Assembly (NCBI GenBank): GCA_020444425.1
Contig: JAHLLB010000001.1
Coordinates: 352,427-416,426 of the forward strand
Source of the DNA: a bacterium
Lineage (GTDB): Bacteria; Electryoneota; Electryoneia; Electryoneales; Electryoneaceae
Length of the DNA: 64,000 bases
Direction: 5' to 3'
Shown piece after piece: positions 63,972-64,000 of this stretch. The notes below the pieces were generated by a model. The model was given only the letters and a program-made list of their open reading frames with translations. It did not search any database and was not told where the DNA came from. Position 1 is the first letter of the stretch. Every line of letters starts with the position of its first letter. The position numbers were made by a program, and so were the translations under genes.

Positions 63972-64000
63972 GAGATCCTTCACTGCGTTCAGGATGACAC
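63972..64000. repeat. Intergenic repeat family, copy at window edge
   Basis: gagatccttcactgcgttca followed by ggatgacac; matches the inverted form of the family core and is probably cut by the window end. Confidence 0.7.

Overview
The window looks like a piece of chromosome from an uncultured bacterium of the FCB group (the Zixibacteria/KSB1/Calditrichota/Latescibacteria neighbourhood). The main reason is that eleven predicted secreted proteins end in the FlgD-like, type IX secretion (T9SS type A) sorting domain, with a core of the form YPNPFNPST and an ending of the form KVMLVR. DUF4390, DUF6029, an NtrY-like kinase, and OmpP1/FadL and TlpA proteins fit the same assignment. No ribosomal RNA or phylum-level marker is present, so the phylum is an inference. 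Most genes are GC-rich; the gene at 30.7-32.2 kb is a clear A+T-rich exception.

Layout. 1-5.2 kb: the end of a secreted repeat protein, then a three-gene overlapping operon (DUF202-like membrane protein, DUF4390 protein, NtrY-like histidine kinase). 5.2-6.1 kb: a GIY-YIG protein and three heptamer repeat arrays. 6.1-9.6 kb (minus): a C39-like peptidase, a RimK-like ATP-grasp ligase and a GCS2-type carboxylate-amine ligase, a probable peptide-making cassette. 9.7-11.8 kb (minus): TlpA thioredoxin plus a DUF6029 barrel. 12-15.2 kb: a secreted subtilase. 15.6 kb: tRNA-Arg(ACG). 16-22.3 kb: two sorting-domain proteins, a small exported protein and a YgjP-like metallopeptidase. 22.9-26.5 kb (minus): an M14 carboxypeptidase overlapping a second M14-fold protein whose catalytic residues are all replaced. 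26.7-28.2 kb: a sodium/solute symporter. 28.5-43.4 kb: six tandem secreted proteins with unrelated front ends (VCBS, LVIVD, LamG and YVTN repeats) that share a previously unnamed ~105-residue module and, in five of six, the sorting domain. 43.5-48.4 kb (minus): a response regulator with a ruined HD-GYP domain, then an overlapping trio (UshA-like protein, propeller lipoprotein, subtilase). 48.5-51.6 kb: a POT peptide transporter carrying a nuclease-fold tail, divergent from mutY. 51.7-57.9 kb: an all-minus block flanked by a 125-bp perfect inverted repeat, holding an OmpP1/FadL barrel, an esterase lipoprotein, an 11-haem cytochrome lipoprotein and a two-domain rhodanese lipoprotein. 58-64 kb: a polytopic TPR protein, cytosine deaminase, a toroid protein, DoxX and one more sorting-domain protein.

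The most interesting item is the cytochrome at 53120-54478. Its reading frame runs from a lipoprotein signal to the last haem but is broken once by an in-frame TGA (codon 79), followed at the right distance by a hairpin that fits the bacterial SECIS rule. Together with the neighbouring rhodanese lipoprotein it resembles the ExtKL (seleno)protein and ExtH pair of extracellular electron-transfer / selenite-tellurite reduction clusters. A selenocysteine cytochrome is therefore a serious possibility, with a nonsense mutation as the main alternative. A CRP/FNR-like palindrome lies upstream. Other points of note are the active/inactive M14 pair, the transporter-nuclease-fold fusion, a 237-bp near-identical copy of a sorting domain joined to an A+T-rich gene body, and a window-wide habit of 7-bp tandem repeats between genes.
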